NCBI GenBank assembly: GCA_029938185.1
Contig: JAOZVK010000328.1
Location: 1-6,606, forward strand
Direction of reading: 5' to 3'
Length of the DNA: 6,606 nucleotides
Source: Bacteroidales bacterium
Lineage (GTDB): Bacteria > Bacteroidota > Bacteroidia > Bacteroidales > JAOZVK01
This document shows, in pieces, positions 5,026 to 6,606 of this stretch (its first letter is position 1; each line of letters starts with the position of its first letter). Below the pieces are notes generated by a model, which did no database searches, was not told the DNA's origin, and saw only the letters and a program-made list of their open reading frames with translations. The position numbers and the translations under genes were made by a program.

Positions 5026-6417
5026 TTATTTTGTTTTTCTATATAAGTTTCTCAGTAATAGGTATATTTTATTACCAAATTTTCCTGTAAATATTCTTTG
5101 TAAATTTTTAGCTATATTTTTTCCAATATCCAAAAACCACATTTTCTTATCTTTGCTTAAAGCATCATAAAAACCATTTTCTTTTGCTAATTCAATTGCT
5201 TTTAATCTGTCATTATATGAAAATTCGGGAGTATCATAAATAATGCGTGGCTCAATAGTGTGATATTCATAAGATTCTACATTTACTAATAATTTTCCAT
5301 GCTCTTTTACATACTCCCACAATAGCGAATCTTTGTATGGTAATGCTGTATAAAATTCAACACTTGTAAGTTTTGAGCTTTTTGCATATTCAATTGATTC
5401 AATGACTGTATCGAGATTATCGCCAGGATTACCAATCATAAATTGCCCCATTACATCTATTCCAGCATTTCTCAAAATTGATATACCATTGGTGATTTTT
5501 TCAATGGTAGTTTTTTTATTCATTTTCTTCAATATTTCATTATTGGCAGATTCAATGCCTATACTAACATTATAGCACCCAGCTTGTTTCATTTTTGTTG
5601 CAATTTCTGGTGTCAGTAGGTCTACACGTATTGAAGTAGACCAAATAATATTTAATTTTTGCGAAATTAGTTCGTCACAAAAATTAATTACACGTTTAGC
5701 ATCTATATTGAAACTATCGTCATTGAAAACAATTGTTTTTCTTTTGTATTTAGAATTAAGGATTTTAATTTCTTCGATTAAATTTTCGGTGGAGCGTTTT
5801 CTCCATCTGTTTGTCCACAGTGTATGAGAGTTACAGAATACACAATTGAAAGGGCAGCCTCTGCTTGTTGTAATTCTATGCTGTGGATATGCCGACATAT
5901 TGAATAAATCGTATGCAGGAAATGGTATTTTGTTAATATCCCTAATAATTTCGCTTGGTAGATTTCTAATAATCGAACCAGTTTTATCTTTGTAAATTAA
6001 CCCATTAATAGTTGATATATTGACTTCTCCTTTTATATGTCCAATTAATTTTGAAAACGAAATTTCTCCTTCACCAAAAATTGCATAGTCAAAAGGAAAA
6101 CCATCTAATGATTCTTCTTTTACGGTTGATGGATGTGCACCACCAATACATATCGGGCTGTTTGGATATACAGTTTTTATTTTATTAGCAATTTCTATAG
6201 CTTCTAAAAACACCTGACTTGTTGAAGTAATTCCTACTAAATCATATTTTGTATTTATAAATGCATCTATTTCTTCTTTTTTTGAAATTCTTGTATCCAA
6301 AATACTAATATCTAAATCCTTATGAATCATTCTTGCATATGAAGCAATATAGCCAATTCCAAGATGTACGGCTGCATATTTTAATATTTTATTTGGATTT
6401 ATTAGACCTATTTTCAT
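5026..6417 (-). CDS. B12-binding-domain radical SAM protein of unknown substrate
   Basis: The 463-residue protein has an N-terminal cobalamin-binding-like fold at about 1-150, with LGIGYIASYAR (19-29), a GITSTS strand (62-67) and IGGAHPSTVKEE (91-102). A radical SAM domain follows at about 178-390. The iron-sulphur cluster motif is CxxxCxxC at C188, C192 and C195, and SIGIES (285-290) fits the SAM-binding region. Family members use a [4Fe-4S] cluster to cleave SAM and often perform methylations or rearrangements; the substrate here cannot be predicted. The base-off DxHxxG motif of B12-dependent mutases is absent, as is usual in this class. The C-terminal tail (about 430-463) is basic with hydrophobic stretches and might associate with membranes. 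It is transcribed in the same direction as the glycosyltransferase, separated by 128 bp of repeat, so probably not cotranscribed. Confidence 0.9.
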   Translation of the reverse strand: MKIGLINPNKILKYAAVHLGIGYIASYARMIHKDLDISILDTRISKKEEIDAFINTKYDLVGITSTSQVFLEAIEIANKIKTVYPNSPICIGGAHPSTVKEESLDGFPFDYAIFGEGEISFSKLIGHIKGEVNISTINGLIYKDKTGSIIRNLPSEIIRDINKIPFPAYDLFNMSAYPQHRITTSRGCPFNCVFCNSHTLWTNRWRKRSTENLIEEIKILNSKYKRKTIVFNDDSFNIDAKRVINFCDELISQKLNIIWSTSIRVDLLTPEIATKMKQAGCYNVSIGIESANNEILKKMNKKTTIEKITNGISILRNAGIDVMGQFMIGNPGDNLDTVIESIEYAKSSKLTSVEFYTALPYKDSLLWEYVKEHGKLLVNVESYEYHTIEPRIIYDTPEFSYNDRLKAIELAKENGFYDALSKDKKMWFLDIGKNIAKNLQRIFTGKFGNKIYLLLRNLYRKTK

Positions 6418-6479
6418 GTGTTTTTTTAATTTATGATTTGACTAAATTAATTTGTGCTTTAAATTTATATTCAAACTCT

Positions 6480-6495
6480 ATAACCAACAGGTTAT
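6480..6495 (-). promoter_or_regulatory. Stem-loop upstream of the radical SAM gene
   Basis: ATAACC (6480-6485) and GGTTAT (6490-6495) form a perfect 6-bp stem around a four-base loop, starting about 63 bp before the start codon. It lies downstream of the candidate promoter at 6515-6522 and so would be in the mRNA leader or act as a small operator. Its function is unknown. Confidence 0.3.
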
Positions 6496-6514
6496 CTGAC
6501 TATTTGAATATAGA

Positions 6515-6522
6515 CAAATATA
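6515..6522 (-). promoter_or_regulatory. Candidate -7 promoter element of the radical SAM gene
   Basis: On the minus strand this reads TATATTTG, a full match to the Bacteroidota -7 consensus TAnnTTTG, 97 bp before the start codon. TTTG occurs upstream but only 8 bp away, too close for a normal -33 element. The rest of the upstream region to the window edge is A/T-rich with no other feature seen. Confidence 0.4.
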
Positions 6523-6606
6523 TAAAAGTTCAAAATTTATAATATTTTTGTTTTATAATTCTACTTTACGAACTTAAAACTATTTGATAATTAAACTATT
6601 AAATCA

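Noticed and set aside
6333..6542. Plus-strand open reading frame of 69 codons
   Set aside because: It overlaps the start and promoter region of the radical SAM gene on the other strand and shows no domain or start-site support.

Overview
The window looks like chromosomal DNA of an AT-rich Bacteroidota bacterium, probably an uncultured relative of Bacteroidales. The reasons are the strong A/T bias, starts without Shine-Dalgarno sequences, TAnnTTTG-type promoter elements upstream of two genes, and protein families common in that phylum. This placement is inference. The window holds four intact genes, one riboswitch and an unusually repeat-rich set of intergenic regions.

Layout. Positions 1-287 are non-coding and made of repeats: a 9-nt tandem built on AATCCTGTN and a hairpin-bounded MITE-like element. 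A minus-strand sigma-54-type AAA+/Fis regulator fills 288-1277. A divergent spacer (1278-1950) carries a SAM-I-like riboswitch on the plus strand (about 1444-1573), then an inverted copy of the repeat element (about 1610-1866), then the leader of a plus-strand aspartate kinase (1951-3375). A second hairpin-bounded element (3417-3642) separates the kinase from a convergent minus-strand family 2 glycosyltransferase (3641-4897). A further repeat end (4923-5024) lies between that gene and a minus-strand B12-binding-domain radical SAM protein (5026-6417). Its upstream region fills the rest of the window.

How the parts relate. The riboswitch and aspartate kinase make a plausible unit: aspartate kinase feeds methionine synthesis and therefore SAM, so feedback by SAM makes sense. 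A repeat element now sits between the aptamer and the gene. The other three genes appear to be independent transcription units and show no shared pathway.

The most notable signal is in the repeats. Each gene's 3' end is followed by, or overlaps, a short hairpin of the form stem-UUC-stem (GAA on the other strand), and these hairpins are the outer ends of the repeat elements. Two of the stems differ by paired, compensating changes. The glycosyltransferase gene is enclosed by a perfect 36-bp inverted repeat (103/102 bp in total when the diverged part is included). The regulator is enclosed by an inverted repeat of about 135 bp. Either could allow inversion, but that is a hypothesis.
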